64,000 nucleotides of DNA. It comes from a virus. Position 1 is the first letter of the stretch. The number at the start of each line of letters is the position of its first letter. A program made the translations under genes and the position numbers. Shown here one piece after another: positions 40,056 through 49,191 of this stretch. The stretch covers positions 103,070 through 167,069 of IMG/VR virus record IMGVR_UViG_3300012009_000091; one strand, written 5' to 3'. The notes under the pieces were generated by a model. That model saw only the letters and a program-made list of their open reading frames with translations, did no database searches and had not been told where the DNA came from.

Positions 40056-40498
40056 TAGATCAGCTCAGAGTTGTAGGCCCATTTGCGGTAGACCAAATAA
40101 ACATCGAAGTCTATTAATGTCCCCGAAGACCCGTCAAGGTGCATATTGATCTCTTCTCCGTTGGCGATCACCGTACCGACCGTTCCCCCATCAGCGGCGA
40201 TTTGTTTGCCCAGTGCATCGATCCGTTCTCGATCCCCTTCAGTCGAGTCAATGATGAGCTGATTATCACTGTTCCCGCCTTTGATGGCAATCGAACTCAG
40301 ATCCACCGTTGTGGCTCCTCGAGATCGAACGACAGTCCCTAGAAGACTGATATCTCCACTGGCTGTTGCCAGAAGTACCGGCGTGGCGGTGTTGTTGGCA
40401 ACATTCACCCTTACCGGTCCAAAAACTTGTACTGCTCCCGGCATGGTCGCAAGAAATGGTCCGTTGTACATAACGCCCTCCGTTGAAGTCCATCTCAT
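40055..40498 (-). CDS. Hypothetical virion-type protein, 147 aa
   Basis: Leftward, first gene of the block. Two starts are possible: ATG 40498 after GAGAGGCGG, or 40471 after GGAGGG. Beta-rich with VFGPVRVNVANNTATPVLLATASG typical of small virion or receptor-binding proteins. It faces the iteron region. Confidence 0.6.
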   Translation of the reverse strand: MRWTSTEGVMYNGPFLATMPGAVQVFGPVRVNVANNTATPVLLATASGDISLLGTVVRSRGATTVDLSSIAIKGGNSDNQLIIDSTEGDRERIDALGKQIAADGGTVGTVIANGEEINMHLDGSSGTLIDFDVYLVYRKWAYNSELI

Positions 40499-40580
40499 AG
40501 TACCGCCTCTCGGGTACCCGAAGCAACCGGATCCAACACCCTCTTCACAGCGCCTGCTCTCTATATCTTCCCGTGTGTTT

Positions 40581-40606
40581 CTATACCTGTCTATACCTGT
40601 CTATAC
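40581..40606. repeat. 10-bp direct repeats, array 1
   Basis: CTATAC followed by two perfect CTGTCTATAC units, about 2.6 copies at exact 10-bp spacing. Confidence 0.8.
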
Positions 40607-40641
40607 ACACGTATTTTCCTTTAGTTTTCTTTCTGCCCTAA

Positions 40642-40693
40642 GCGAGATAGACACGGGAGCCTGAAGCTCCCGTGTCCATTGTCTCGCGATTGG
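40642..40693. other. Long palindromic hairpin
   Basis: A perfect 11-bp stem (40650-40660 with 40666-40676, loop CTGAA) extends with GCGAGA/TCTCGC outside it. It lies between the two iteron arrays and has no T-run. Confidence 0.65.
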
Positions 40694-40738
40694 GCAGATT
40701 ATCTTCTATTTCTTTCTTTATTTATTATATATAGTTGT

Positions 40739-40778
40739 CTGTCTAGACCTGTCTAGGCCTGTCTATACCTGTCTATAG
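40739..40778. repeat. 10-bp direct repeats, array 2
   Basis: Four CTGTCTAnnn units in exact 10-bp register (CTGTCTAGAC, CTGTCTAGGC, CTGTCTATAC, CTGTCTATAG), next to an AT-rich tract at about 40704-40736. Confidence 0.8.
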
Positions 40779-40885
40779 GGAGTGGATTCATATGAGCTAA
40801 GTTGTATTGATCGCATTGCGATCTAGATCATCTCGACTTGTCTTCTGAATCAACTTTGATTATGGTACGCGTTCTATGCTTCGTG

Positions 40886-40892
40886 GTATAAG
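40886..40892 (+). promoter_or_regulatory. GTATAAG phage promoter core
   Basis: GTGGTATAAGTCG 29 bases before ATG 40921, at the right end of the iteron region. Confidence 0.7.
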
Positions 40893-40920
40893 TCGCTGCA
40901 TTCAAAACCATGGAGGTTAT

Positions 40921-41637
40921 ATGAACAAGAGAGGTATTCTGATGGACCGGAACGATCAACCATCGACATTCTGGTTCTATCTATTGATCGTGCTGATTTT
41001 TCTCGTGGTACTTCTAGCCGCCAAGTCTGTAAGGTCAGAGACATATGCACCATTCTGTCCTGAGATCTACCTGGAGTGTCCTGATCGAGATTTCTCTCAG
41101 TCCCGGAATCTCTGGCATCTCCTTGAGGAGAGCGGAGCAGAAAATTGGGAGATCGCAGGTCTTCGAGCCATTACCAACAATCTTGATTCCAAAGATCCGT
41201 TAGATGTGGTCCGTACAGATTGCGGCTCTTCTGGTTGGGCACACAGACGACCAAATGACGGGTGTGATGGATTCAGTATGGGGATTTGTTCCGAACACGA
41301 ATGCCCATATCACGATCAGGAGTGGAGGGACTGGGTTCTAGCTCTATTGATGTGGGACATGGAACAAAATCAGAGCCAGCTTCAGCTACATAAGTGGCGG
41401 CAGATCATGGATCTTGCTATCAATCGAGCCCCTCGTCGATGTCGACATAGAACTCGATGTATGATCTCTCTGGTAGCAATTGCTAATTCAATCCCCAGCC
41501 ATGCGGCTGGAATTGGTTGGCAGACCGAGTGGGATCCAGAAGCTATGATGAATGAATACGTTCAACGTCGTCCAACTCGACATCGACAACGTCGAGTGAG
41601 TAGAGTAAGAGAACAGTGGGCTCTACAAGAGGATTGA
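40921..41637 (+). CDS. Membrane-anchored hypothetical protein, 238 aa
   Basis: ATG 40921 follows CATGGAGGTTAT. Residues 16-33 (FWFYLLIVLIFLVVLLAA) form one signal anchor. The soluble part has seven cysteines and Trp-rich helices and ends in a strongly basic tail. I considered a muramidase but found no catalytic motif. Function unknown. Confidence 0.65.
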   Translation: MNKRGILMDRNDQPSTFWFYLLIVLIFLVVLLAAKSVRSETYAPFCPEIYLECPDRDFSQSRNLWHLLEESGAENWEIAGLRAITNNLDSKDPLDVVRTDCGSSGWAHRRPNDGCDGFSMGICSEHECPYHDQEWRDWVLALLMWDMEQNQSQLQLHKWRQIMDLAINRAPRRCRHRTRCMISLVAIANSIPSHAAGIGWQTEWDPEAMMNEYVQRRPTRHRQRRVSRVREQWALQED

Positions 41638-41638
41638 A

Positions 41639-42127
41639 ATGACAACAGGACCATCGACACATGACAACATCATTCCACGAGGTGCTTTTGGGCGTATTCC
41701 CTGGACAGGGAAGGCCATGCTTCATCGTCAGTGGAATCCGATCAGAACGGTGGTCTCTGGTAATGAGGATCCTACCCCAATCAAAGTCCTTGCGGACAAT
41801 GGAGGGTGGGATCCTCTTCCAGATTCACTCAGCATGATCAAAGCCGCTAGCGAAGTCGAGATTATTGTTAGCCACCGAAATCTTGGTCTGAATGGATTGA
41901 TTCCGGGATCTCCTAGTTGGAAAGGATTGCTTTGGATTTTTGGCGGAGAACCGGAGCGACATGGTTCAGATCAACGGATGTGGACTAAAGCAAACTGTCC
42001 TATTTGGGAGAGGACTGGAGGCGAAACTTTCGCGGAACGTTTTGACGTGGCTGCATACTCCTACATCATGTTTCAGATCTACGAGGTCAGTATAGGTGAG
42101 GTAGAACTTCTCGTTCGTCCGACCTAA
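41639..42127 (+). CDS. Virion-type protein, paralogue of the next gene, 162 aa
   Basis: A beta-rich protein ending GEVELLVRPT. The segment WKGLLWIFGGEPE...MWTK...YSYIMFQIYEVS aligns with the next protein's GELWVMAGPPD...AWFAMFRISSR, so they share a fold. Probable tail-tip or decoration component. Confidence 0.65.
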   Translation: MTTGPSTHDNIIPRGAFGRIPWTGKAMLHRQWNPIRTVVSGNEDPTPIKVLADNGGWDPLPDSLSMIKAASEVEIIVSHRNLGLNGLIPGSPSWKGLLWIFGGEPERHGSDQRMWTKANCPIWERTGGETFAERFDVAAYSYIMFQIYEVSIGEVELLVRPT

Positions 42128-42189
42128 AATAGGTCGGCTAATTGACCGGTTCTTTTAGAACATAGTATTTTAGTCCTGAGGAGGACGAC

Positions 42190-42675
42190 ATGGCCTTTAT
42201 CGATACCGGATTGACGCATCCAGATCAGTTGATGAAAGGGTCTGCACATGACCCTCGTCGGGTCTCTATATATAATCGGTGGGTGGAGTGGCCTGCATGG
42301 AGAAACAACAGTGGAGCTGATGTGTATCCACATACATTGGCATATCCCGCTGATTATCCCCCTGATGGCACTTCTTGGGATGGTCGAATCGTCGACATTC
42401 GGGGGTGTGACCATTTGGTCATCGCGGTAACTGGAGAAGTACTAAACGCTTCCGGGATAATCACGAATGTAACAGCTTGGGAGGGAGAGCTGTGGGTAAT
42501 GGCAGGGCCTCCTGATGTAGCTCAGTGGTGTCTAGTACCTGGATCTGAAACGGGAGCAATGGCGGGTAAGACCTACTACAAGGTCACTGAAGTTCCCGGC
42601 GCTTGGTTTGCGATGTTTCGGATTTCTTCTAGAACAGGCACTGGGGTCATGAAAATTGGACTGCGTCAACTGTAA
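42190..42675 (+). CDS. Virion-type protein, paralogue of the previous gene, 161 aa
   Basis: TGAGGAGGACGAC precedes the ATG. Beta-rich, with GELWVMAGPPDVAQWC and a C-terminal GTGVMKIGLRQL strand that mirrors the upstream gene's end. Its stop overlaps the next gene's ATG. Confidence 0.65.
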   Translation: MAFIDTGLTHPDQLMKGSAHDPRRVSIYNRWVEWPAWRNNSGADVYPHTLAYPADYPPDGTSWDGRIVDIRGCDHLVIAVTGEVLNASGIITNVTAWEGELWVMAGPPDVAQWCLVPGSETGAMAGKTYYKVTEVPGAWFAMFRISSRTGTGVMKIGLRQL

Positions 42676-43017
42676 TGCCGATCTGGGGTGGAATATGTGG
42701 TCAGTGCGCTACTGGAGGGAGCGTTGGAATTGTCTTCCTCAAGTACAGCGCTTTAGTGACCGCTAACATTCCCGCGGGGACCAACGTGACGGGTGCTGGA
42801 GTAGCACCCAATTTGGATGTGCAGCTGGGAAACTACCTCTCAGTTGACTTTGAGGATGACGTCAACGTGTATTTGAATGGGCAGCTGCTTGAAAATGGGC
42901 CTAACGCAGGCACGCCTGATGAATGTTTATCCCGGAGACAGTCCCGCTAACGGTGACCTGAAATTCGAGTACAGGCTCAAGCAGAATGACGTCATCACGA
43001 TGATCATCTGGAGCTAG
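42675..43017 (+). CDS. Phage virion protein interrupted by +1 frameshift
   Basis: The open frame runs 42675-42950 but ends in a nonsense tail after NGPNAGTPD. In the +1 frame after 42920 the sequence continues as NVYPGDSPANGDLKFEYRL and on to a TAG at 43015-43017. The combined protein gives a smooth VYLNGQLLENG...NVYPGDSP...GDLKFEYRL tail-protein pattern. So one extra G near 42921, or a programmed frameshift, splits the gene. Confidence 0.65.
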
Positions 43018-43035
43018 AGCTCATAGAGGAGGACC

Positions 43036-43671
43036 ATGGGAACGGAAAAGTCACTAGTACGGATGTCCGTCTTGAAAGAAGATCTTGAGAGGCTGACAGA
43101 CGGCAGACAAGCGGCTATCACGGAACGTTGGAAGATGGAGGGAGGGGCCAGTGCATGTGATTCCTTCATCGCCAATATCCAAGGGTTGCAGATGAGGGCC
43201 CAGAAGCAAGCTGAATCGGAAGGCTGGAGTTTGGAGCGTTTGTCATTCGTCAAGCGTTATCTTCAGATGGCCATTGAGGTTTCTCAAGAGATGAAGCGCG
43301 CGTCTATGATTCGATACAATCAGTATCAGGGTCAAGTACAGGCGTATGAATCATTGATTCACGATACTCGGTCGAAGTTCGAGTTCGAGGATGCGAAAAC
43401 TCGAGGAGAAGTGCAAGCTGATGGTGACCGGCAAGTAGGAGAACATCCTGGACCTACATTGGCTCAGCAGCGACGAGCAGAAGCTGAGGCGTTGGAAGAG
43501 CCGGAGAAGCCGATAGAGACTGACCCTTCGGATTTGACGTGTGTCTGCGGCAAAGTGTGTAAGTCGATCGGCGGGTTGAAGCGGCATCAACGGGCGTGTA
43601 GTATGGTTGTTCAGGAGAAGTCGGAGAGCCACGATGCCGAGGACACCAGACAGATGTCCGGGAGCGAGTGA
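43036..43671 (+). CDS. Helical protein with C-terminal C2H2-like zinc finger
   Basis: 211 aa. GAGGAGGACC precedes the ATG. Long amphipathic helices to about residue 110, a Pro/Glu-rich linker, then CVCGKVCKSIGGLKRHQRAC (about 170-189), a Cys-Cys...His...Cys finger-like motif. Perhaps a virion assembly or DNA-packaging helper; not named. Confidence 0.65.
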   Translation: MGTEKSLVRMSVLKEDLERLTDGRQAAITERWKMEGGASACDSFIANIQGLQMRAQKQAESEGWSLERLSFVKRYLQMAIEVSQEMKRASMIRYNQYQGQVQAYESLIHDTRSKFEFEDAKTRGEVQADGDRQVGEHPGPTLAQQRRAEAEALEEPEKPIETDPSDLTCVCGKVCKSIGGLKRHQRACSMVVQEKSESHDAEDTRQMSGSE

Positions 43672-44128
43672 CGAAGAGGGCATCTTCTTTGAAGTCGCAT
43701 CCAGTCCTACCCAAAATGGAGAGCTCCGGTATACCGGTACCGGTCTTTTCTTTCGTCATGATGACACAAACTACGATCTTCTAATCGATGAGACGGGACT
43801 GTCTGAGTCCCAACATGCTCTCCTCCGCCAGTTGATTCATTTTCTCGATAGTGGACCTGGTGATGGGTTCGCCTCTGGTCATGAGGAAGTCTATGCGTAT
43901 GACGGCATCAAGCTGACGTCTGCGATTTGGTACACGGACAATACACACTCGACTAAGTTGTATGAGCTGGTCTATACCTACAGTGGAATCTTGGTAGCCA
44001 CTGAGACGGCCAAGATGTATGATAGTGATGGGTCGACGGTATTGGCTCAAGCAGTCGATACCTATTCGTACTCGGGAGTTTTCCCGACAAAACGTGTGCG
44101 TGTAATTACGGTTCGATCTCGGATATGA
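43634..44128 (+). CDS. Hypothetical virion-type protein, 164 aa
   Basis: ATG 43634 overlaps the previous gene by 38 bases; GGAGAG lies before it. It has beta-strand-rich YELVYTYSGILVATETAKMYDS segments in repeated pairs, like phage tail or baseplate proteins. The stop comes 37 bases before the next gene. Confidence 0.6.
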   Translation: MPRTPDRCPGASDEEGIFFEVASSPTQNGELRYTGTGLFFRHDDTNYDLLIDETGLSESQHALLRQLIHFLDSGPGDGFASGHEEVYAYDGIKLTSAIWYTDNTHSTKLYELVYTYSGILVATETAKMYDSDGSTVLAQAVDTYSYSGVFPTKRVRVITVRSRI

Positions 44129-44164
44129 AGATGCTCGCCCATATTTCGGCGAAGAGGTGATCTA

Positions 44165-44575
44165 GTGGCGATTCGGGTTAATGGGCAGAAAGTAGCCGGT
44201 ACGCTAGGGATCATCATCAACGGTGTCGAACTGTCGGTTGAGGCAGGATCTGGAGCAGCATTTTACAGTGTGCTAGCAGATCCGCCTGACATTACTCCGG
44301 GAGAGCCGGACACTCTCCGAGAAGCATTCTCCGCGGTATTACCGCAGCGGTCGGTTGATGATTTGCCTGACGCACTGTCTAAGACAGTGCGTACAGTATT
44401 CTTATCGACTGGGATGGATGTACACGCGGTCGATAGTCCGCTGTCCGATAGTCCGATGCCGACTGTCGAAACGTTGACTTTTCTGTTGCCGAGTAACACG
44501 GTGTATTATCTAGATGATTCTCCCATAGAGACGGTGGATAGTCTAGCGGCTAGCTTGCCGACGCCGTTTGTGTGA
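44165..44575 (+). CDS. Hypothetical virion-type protein, 136 aa
   Basis: GTG 44165 after AAGAGGTGATCTA. Begins MAIRVNGQKVAGTLGIIINGVELSV, a typical beta start of small phage tail proteins, then a Ser/Asp/Pro-rich tail with repeated SPLSDSPMP patterns. Role unknown. Confidence 0.6.
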   Translation: MAIRVNGQKVAGTLGIIINGVELSVEAGSGAAFYSVLADPPDITPGEPDTLREAFSAVLPQRSVDDLPDALSKTVRTVFLSTGMDVHAVDSPLSDSPMPTVETLTFLLPSNTVYYLDDSPIETVDSLAASLPTPFV

Positions 44576-44582
44576 GTTTGAT

Positions 44583-45671
44583 ATGACTGCTTTTACGCCT
44601 CAAGTAGGGCGCATCTTTATTGATCCCAGTTTGTATCCTTCTGGGACCAATAATCAGGCCCTCTATCAGATCCCCAAATTAGAGGATATTGCAGACGTAT
44701 TGGTCACTCTTTCGGCTGGGTGGGCTGAACCGTGGACTCGTGTCTATACGGGTGGCGGTTACTACACACACCAGAAACATACTGTTTTAGAGAGAGCAAA
44801 CGGAAGCAATAAATCTCAGATTATCCTTGCTTATGCGACATCAACTTCCTACATCAGGAGTCCCAATCAAGTAGAAGTGTGGCCGTCGAGTTATGGTTTT
44901 TGGTTGGCTTACAAATCTTCTTTATCTGGGGCGAACATTGACTACGCTGCGTTGGATCCGGAGTATGATGACAGTTTCATCTCGAGCGGAAATGCATTTC
45001 GATTTGCTCACGCGATGGATTCGTCGGTGGAGCATTTCTATAATCAGGAGTGGTATTTCGTTTGGTTAGCCGAAGAGTCTAGTCGGCGTGTAGTATTGAT
45101 CTGCGAACGACCACTTCATTCGATTGGGTCCATTTTGATCATGGGAGAGGATGTGATTAGCGACCCATACAATGTGGGGACAGGTAAGTGGCGGGGTGAT
45201 GGTGATATTTCTCATCCGGAACCAGATGTATATCCAGAGCTCTTTTTGGGGTATTCTCGTGGTGCTGAAGGAAATTGGTATCCACTTGCGTCACGCGTTA
45301 ATACCCTCCAGTGGTACGGTACTGATCATGAGGTGAACTGGAGAGGAACCTCGTCTGGAGGTATTACTGTGCGTGAAGACCTATTGGGACCGAGTCCGTC
45401 TTCAGCACCTCCATATCACCGAGAAGCTATGATGATCTACGACAACCCGGAACGTAGACATGGGACTGTGTGGTCTGGATATGATGCGAGTGCTCCAGAT
45501 ACACCCGTGTCTGGAAATACTCTCAAAGGCTTGGTCGATCCCGATTTTGTCTCACTTGCCGCTCGAAGTGCATTTAGCACCTATGAGCTCTTGAATGGGG
45601 GAGACTTTTTGCATATCAAAGACGGGTTGTGTGTTGGGTGGGATCCTGCTCTCGGCTCAATGCCCACATAG
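44583..45671 (+). CDS. Tandem tail/virion paralogue 1, 362 aa
   Basis: The start at ATG 44583 (MTAFTPQVGRIFIDPS) is chosen by analogy with the two following copies. Central beta-rich body with many Tyr/Trp; the C-terminus HIKDGLCVGWDPALG is conserved in all three. Probably receptor-binding or fibre-type subunits. No known family. Confidence 0.7.
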   Translation: MTAFTPQVGRIFIDPSLYPSGTNNQALYQIPKLEDIADVLVTLSAGWAEPWTRVYTGGGYYTHQKHTVLERANGSNKSQIILAYATSTSYIRSPNQVEVWPSSYGFWLAYKSSLSGANIDYAALDPEYDDSFISSGNAFRFAHAMDSSVEHFYNQEWYFVWLAEESSRRVVLICERPLHSIGSILIMGEDVISDPYNVGTGKWRGDGDISHPEPDVYPELFLGYSRGAEGNWYPLASRVNTLQWYGTDHEVNWRGTSSGGITVREDLLGPSPSSAPPYHREAMMIYDNPERRHGTVWSGYDASAPDTPVSGNTLKGLVDPDFVSLAARSAFSTYELLNGGDFLHIKDGLCVGWDPALGSMPT

Positions 45672-45679
45672 GAGATGAG

Positions 45680-46717
45680 ATGGCTACCAATTTTGCCCCA
45701 TCTGTAGGCCGTGTATACATTGATCCAACTTCGTATCCTAACGGATCGAGTATTGAGCAACAGTTCCAAAGTCCTAAGCTCAACGATATTGCAGATGCGC
45801 TCGTTAACACAGGAGAAGGGTGGACCCGCGTTAATACGGTTGGGTATAGTTCTTACATGTGTTACACCATGTTGGAGCGTCTTTCCGGTTCTGATGTCGC
45901 GCAGATCGTGTTAGCGTATACGCAGAGTACTAGCTACATCAGCAGCAATAATTCCTTTTCGCAGGTCAGCACGAGTTACCTACTGTGGATCTGTTATAAG
46001 CCGTCTACGGTTGTGGCTACGCTCGATGATACCGGGTCCACTACTCCGTACCATAGTAATTTTTGTTCGGACGGTAATAGTTTCTTGCTTGCGCCTGTTC
46101 AATATGAGGGCGCGTTTCATGATAACGATTTTCACTTCATGTGGTTGGCGGATGGGGAGCGTGTGGTTCTTGTCGCAGAAAAGCCGCTACATTATCCGAT
46201 CGGTGTTGCGGCGTTTGGCCCTGATTTGATTGATACGTTCTACAATGTTGGCACTGCCAATTGGCAGGGGTCTGGAGACATCGCTCACCCGCAACCTGAT
46301 ACGCAGGCAGAACTGTTCTACGTTCGGTGTTATCCCTCGATGACCCCCGGTCAAGACTATCCGACATCGTTGCAGTGGTACAAAACGGATGGTGTCTGGA
46401 ATGGAACATATGGAGAGGGGGCTGCTGTTCGCGGAGAGTGGATTCAGAATGTTACCCCGAATGGCGTTCAGCCATTCATCCGAGAGCCTATTATCGTTTA
46501 TAAGTCTGAATACGGAGCTGTGTGGCCGGATACAGGTGGTGTTGATGGGAACGGTCTCAAGGGCAGCATAGATATGGACTTCCTTTCTGCTGTCAACGCT
46601 GGGCCGAATTCTGCGAACTTGAAGAGTTACCAGCGTCTAAGCAGCGGAGAATTGCTGCACGTTTCAGACGGTTTGTGTGTGGGGTGGGACGCGATGTTCG
46701 GCCCTGTGCCTACGTAG
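45680..46717 (+). CDS. Tandem tail/virion paralogue 2, 345 aa
   Basis: GAGATGAG precedes ATG 45680. Begins MATNFAPSVGRVYIDP and ends HVSDGLCVGWDAMFG, matching copy 1. Internal segments (FHDNDFHFMWLADGERVVLVAE) align with EHFYNQEWYFVWLAE of copy 1. The gap between copies is only eight bases. Confidence 0.75.
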   Translation: MATNFAPSVGRVYIDPTSYPNGSSIEQQFQSPKLNDIADALVNTGEGWTRVNTVGYSSYMCYTMLERLSGSDVAQIVLAYTQSTSYISSNNSFSQVSTSYLLWICYKPSTVVATLDDTGSTTPYHSNFCSDGNSFLLAPVQYEGAFHDNDFHFMWLADGERVVLVAEKPLHYPIGVAAFGPDLIDTFYNVGTANWQGSGDIAHPQPDTQAELFYVRCYPSMTPGQDYPTSLQWYKTDGVWNGTYGEGAAVRGEWIQNVTPNGVQPFIREPIIVYKSEYGAVWPDTGGVDGNGLKGSIDMDFLSAVNAGPNSANLKSYQRLSSGELLHVSDGLCVGWDAMFGPVPT

Positions 46718-46725
46718 GAGAGGTC

Positions 46726-47712
46726 ATGGCTACCGATTTCGCGCCATCTGTTGATACCATCATCATCGATATCGCCACATATGGGTCTCTTAGTACAGGC
46801 GCTGACCAACAGGATAAGCTCGAGGCGTTGGCAGATACCTTAGTTGGGATGGGAGAAGGGTGGACCCGGGTGGCCAGTTCGGATTTTAACGGGGTCAATC
46901 AAGGGTGGTTTGTTGTTCTGCAGCACGGTGCTGGTCCAATCTATACTCAGATTTGTCTGGCGTATTGTAACGCTCTATCGGATTTTGACGGGAACAATCT
47001 TGGCGGCCAATACAAGCCAAGCAACGGCTTGTATATTGCTTACAAGACGTCTACATCCGGTGCGAATTTCGACTACTCTACAGATGATCCGAACGGGTCG
47101 ACGTTCATCTCCGATGCCAACAGTTTCAAGTTTGTCTTGTGTCATGATCAGGGTACAGCTTTCCACAATAACGATTGGAAGTTCACGTGGTTGGCAGACG
47201 CGTCGCAAGTCGTCCTGGCGGCCAGCGACTCGTTGATGGTGCCTAATGGACTTTCGATCATGAGCGAAACGGCCATCGACGAGTATTACAACTCGGGGGA
47301 CACTCGACCCGAACTTCAGCTCAATTGGAGTACTACGGATATGACTCCGGGTGTCGACACGACTCACGGTCATCAGTTTTATCGGTACAACGACGGCACA
47401 ATGATTTCGTCGCACGGTTCAATTTGTAATGGGCTGGCGTGTCATGCGGAGATCATGACGAGTCAGTGTAACCCTGTGGAACCTTGGTTCGTCCAAAAGT
47501 TAGCGGTATGGAATGATGCCGTTGGCTCGTGTAATAATACAGGGTCAGGAGACAATTCGATCAAGGGGAACATCAACATGGACCTCCTGTCATTTATCAA
47601 TCACCATAATTTGGTTGATTGGCAGCAGATTGATTCCGGGAACAATTTGCACATTCATGACGGGATCATGGTTGGGTATGACCCGACAAACGGGCCTGTT
47701 CCGACGTCCTAG
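46726..47712 (+). CDS. Tandem tail/virion paralogue 3, 328 aa
   Basis: TAGGAGAGGTC precedes ATG 46726. Begins MATDFAPSVDTIIIDI and ends HIHDGIMVGYDPTNG. Cys residues near the C-terminus (SICNGLACHAEIMTSQC) are specific to this copy. More divergent than copies 1 and 2. Confidence 0.75.
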   Translation: MATDFAPSVDTIIIDIATYGSLSTGADQQDKLEALADTLVGMGEGWTRVASSDFNGVNQGWFVVLQHGAGPIYTQICLAYCNALSDFDGNNLGGQYKPSNGLYIAYKTSTSGANFDYSTDDPNGSTFISDANSFKFVLCHDQGTAFHNNDWKFTWLADASQVVLAASDSLMVPNGLSIMSETAIDEYYNSGDTRPELQLNWSTTDMTPGVDTTHGHQFYRYNDGTMISSHGSICNGLACHAEIMTSQCNPVEPWFVQKLAVWNDAVGSCNNTGSGDNSIKGNINMDLLSFINHHNLVDWQQIDSGNNLHIHDGIMVGYDPTNGPVPTS

Positions 47713-47801
47713 ATCGGTAGATTGCAGGTTGTCTGATTTTCCACTTCTGCGGTATCATTCTACTGAGAAGGGGTGAAAACCTACAGAAGCGGGAGAACGA
47801 C

Positions 47802-48599
47802 ATGAGCGATGAGAAGAAAAAACCAGGGTCGATGGTCATTCGACGTCCCCGCAATACTTGGTCTGAGGATATGGCTGAAACCGTACCGACGTCTCAGCCC
47901 ATCCCAGGTGTTCACGATGTTGGGGATGACACGCCTCCGGAAGTTCCTGTTCTCAGACGAACAGTCGGTGATGTCGATACAAATAGCGTGGTTATCCATA
48001 ATGTGTCTGTGATCGCTCCTGGCCGCGATCTGATGAATGCGCTCAAGCTTATGCCCGTCACTTTGCAGTATCACTACATTTCTCCAGTGAAGGATGGGTT
48101 CGTCGAGCGCGCATTGAAGACTCGGCCTTCAGTCGTAGTGGTTTGTTCTGACGGGTGTTCGGTCATTTCCGGCCATCGAATTTGCGAGGCGGTTAAAGGC
48201 TCTTCGAATACTCCTGTGGTGTTCGTGAATAATGGAGAACTCCCACCGAACTTTTCACATGAGCCCTTCGCTGATGTAGATGTGCTGTACCCTACCAATT
48301 TCGAAGAGCGATTCAATCTTGTCGTCGAATTGGCTCGAATCGCGTACAATGTTCCTGTTCCCAGTGTTCGTGTAGGACCTAGTCCAGCGGAAGTGAAATT
48401 TGTCAAGTATAGGAGCCGAACATGGGCTTTCATCGGGATACCATTCACATCTATCGTATCAGGCGCAATAGCTTTGTGGCTGACGAACGACCCAGAGTTG
48501 GCAGCGCAATTTGCGCTGATTATGGGTTTCGTTATAACCGGGACAGCAGTCAGTCCACGCTTGATCGAAAAGATTATCGAAAAGTGGGTTGGGCGCTGA
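47802..48599 (+). CDS. Membrane protein with degenerate response-regulator receiver-like domain
   Basis: 265 aa. A polar N-terminal linker (1-60) leads into an alpha/beta domain (about 62-170). Its order of strands and helices (VSVIAP, RPSVVVVCSD, TPVVFVNN, VDVLYPTNFEERF) mirrors receiver domains but lacks the phospho-Asp and the KPF lysine. Two transmembrane helices follow (about 208-232 and 236-257). Probably a membrane-tethered protein-binding module. Upstream of the holin. Confidence 0.6.
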   Translation: MSDEKKKPGSMVIRRPRNTWSEDMAETVPTSQPIPGVHDVGDDTPPEVPVLRRTVGDVDTNSVVIHNVSVIAPGRDLMNALKLMPVTLQYHYISPVKDGFVERALKTRPSVVVVCSDGCSVISGHRICEAVKGSSNTPVVFVNNGELPPNFSHEPFADVDVLYPTNFEERFNLVVELARIAYNVPVPSVRVGPSPAEVKFVKYRSRTWAFIGIPFTSIVSGAIALWLTNDPELAAQFALIMGFVITGTAVSPRLIEKIIEKWVGR

Positions 48600-48756
48600 T
48601 CATATTGTTGTGGGTGCTCATGGTTCTGTTTTTTGCAGGGTGTATGGTGGTGTCTTTTATCTAGGGGTGCTGTTGTACGCCTTCTGCATCTCCGGTATTC
48701 TCTACCAAAACGCCCTTCGGGGCAGTGTGAAAATCTCTACCATTTAGGAGGACCGT

Positions 48757-49191
48757 ATGGCTGATTTCGGAATGACCTTGTTATCGTACTTGCTTCCTGT
48801 CATCGCGGCTGTGTTGACTGGGCTCATTTCTTGGGGGCTTTCCAAGCTTTTCAAGAAGTGGGGGATCGACTTGGATCTCACCAAAGACGCGACTGTTCGA
48901 TCTGCGATTCGGACGGCGATCAGTGGCGCTGAAGAGTGGTCTGAGAGGAAGCTCAAGATCGAAGGGAAGAAGCCAGAGGGTGCCGAGAAGGCCAAGTGGG
49001 TACATGCTCAAGTATCTCGTATGTGGCCAAAACTTTTGCCTAACGATCTCGACGGCATGATCGATGAGGAGCTCTCCCTCATGTCTGGAGTCGGGGCCAC
49101 CGGGGATCGAGTTATCGGCGCGCGGCTCTATCCGCCTGTGGGGGCGCTTGATGGGAAGATGCCACTTAATGAGACTACGGTAGAACAATGA
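48757..49191 (+). CDS. Holin-like protein (LLH type)
   Basis: 144 aa. TTAGGAGGACCGT precedes the ATG. One N-terminal transmembrane helix (about 7-27), then a charged amphipathic region with AVRSAIRTAISGAEEWSE, the pattern of LL-H-type phage holins. Immediately upstream of two overlapping spanin-like genes, which supports a lysis role. Confidence 0.65.
   Translation: MADFGMTLLSYLLPVIAAVLTGLISWGLSKLFKKWGIDLDLTKDATVRSAIRTAISGAEEWSERKLKIEGKKPEGAEKAKWVHAQVSRMWPKLLPNDLDGMIDEELSLMSGVGATGDRVIGARLYPPVGALDGKMPLNETTVEQ

Noticed and set aside
48422-48664. 80-aa frame overlapping the pseudo-receiver gene end
   Set aside because: Most of it is a shadow of the upstream gene; only the last 26 residues look like a membrane helix with a lipobox-like GC and there is no good start.
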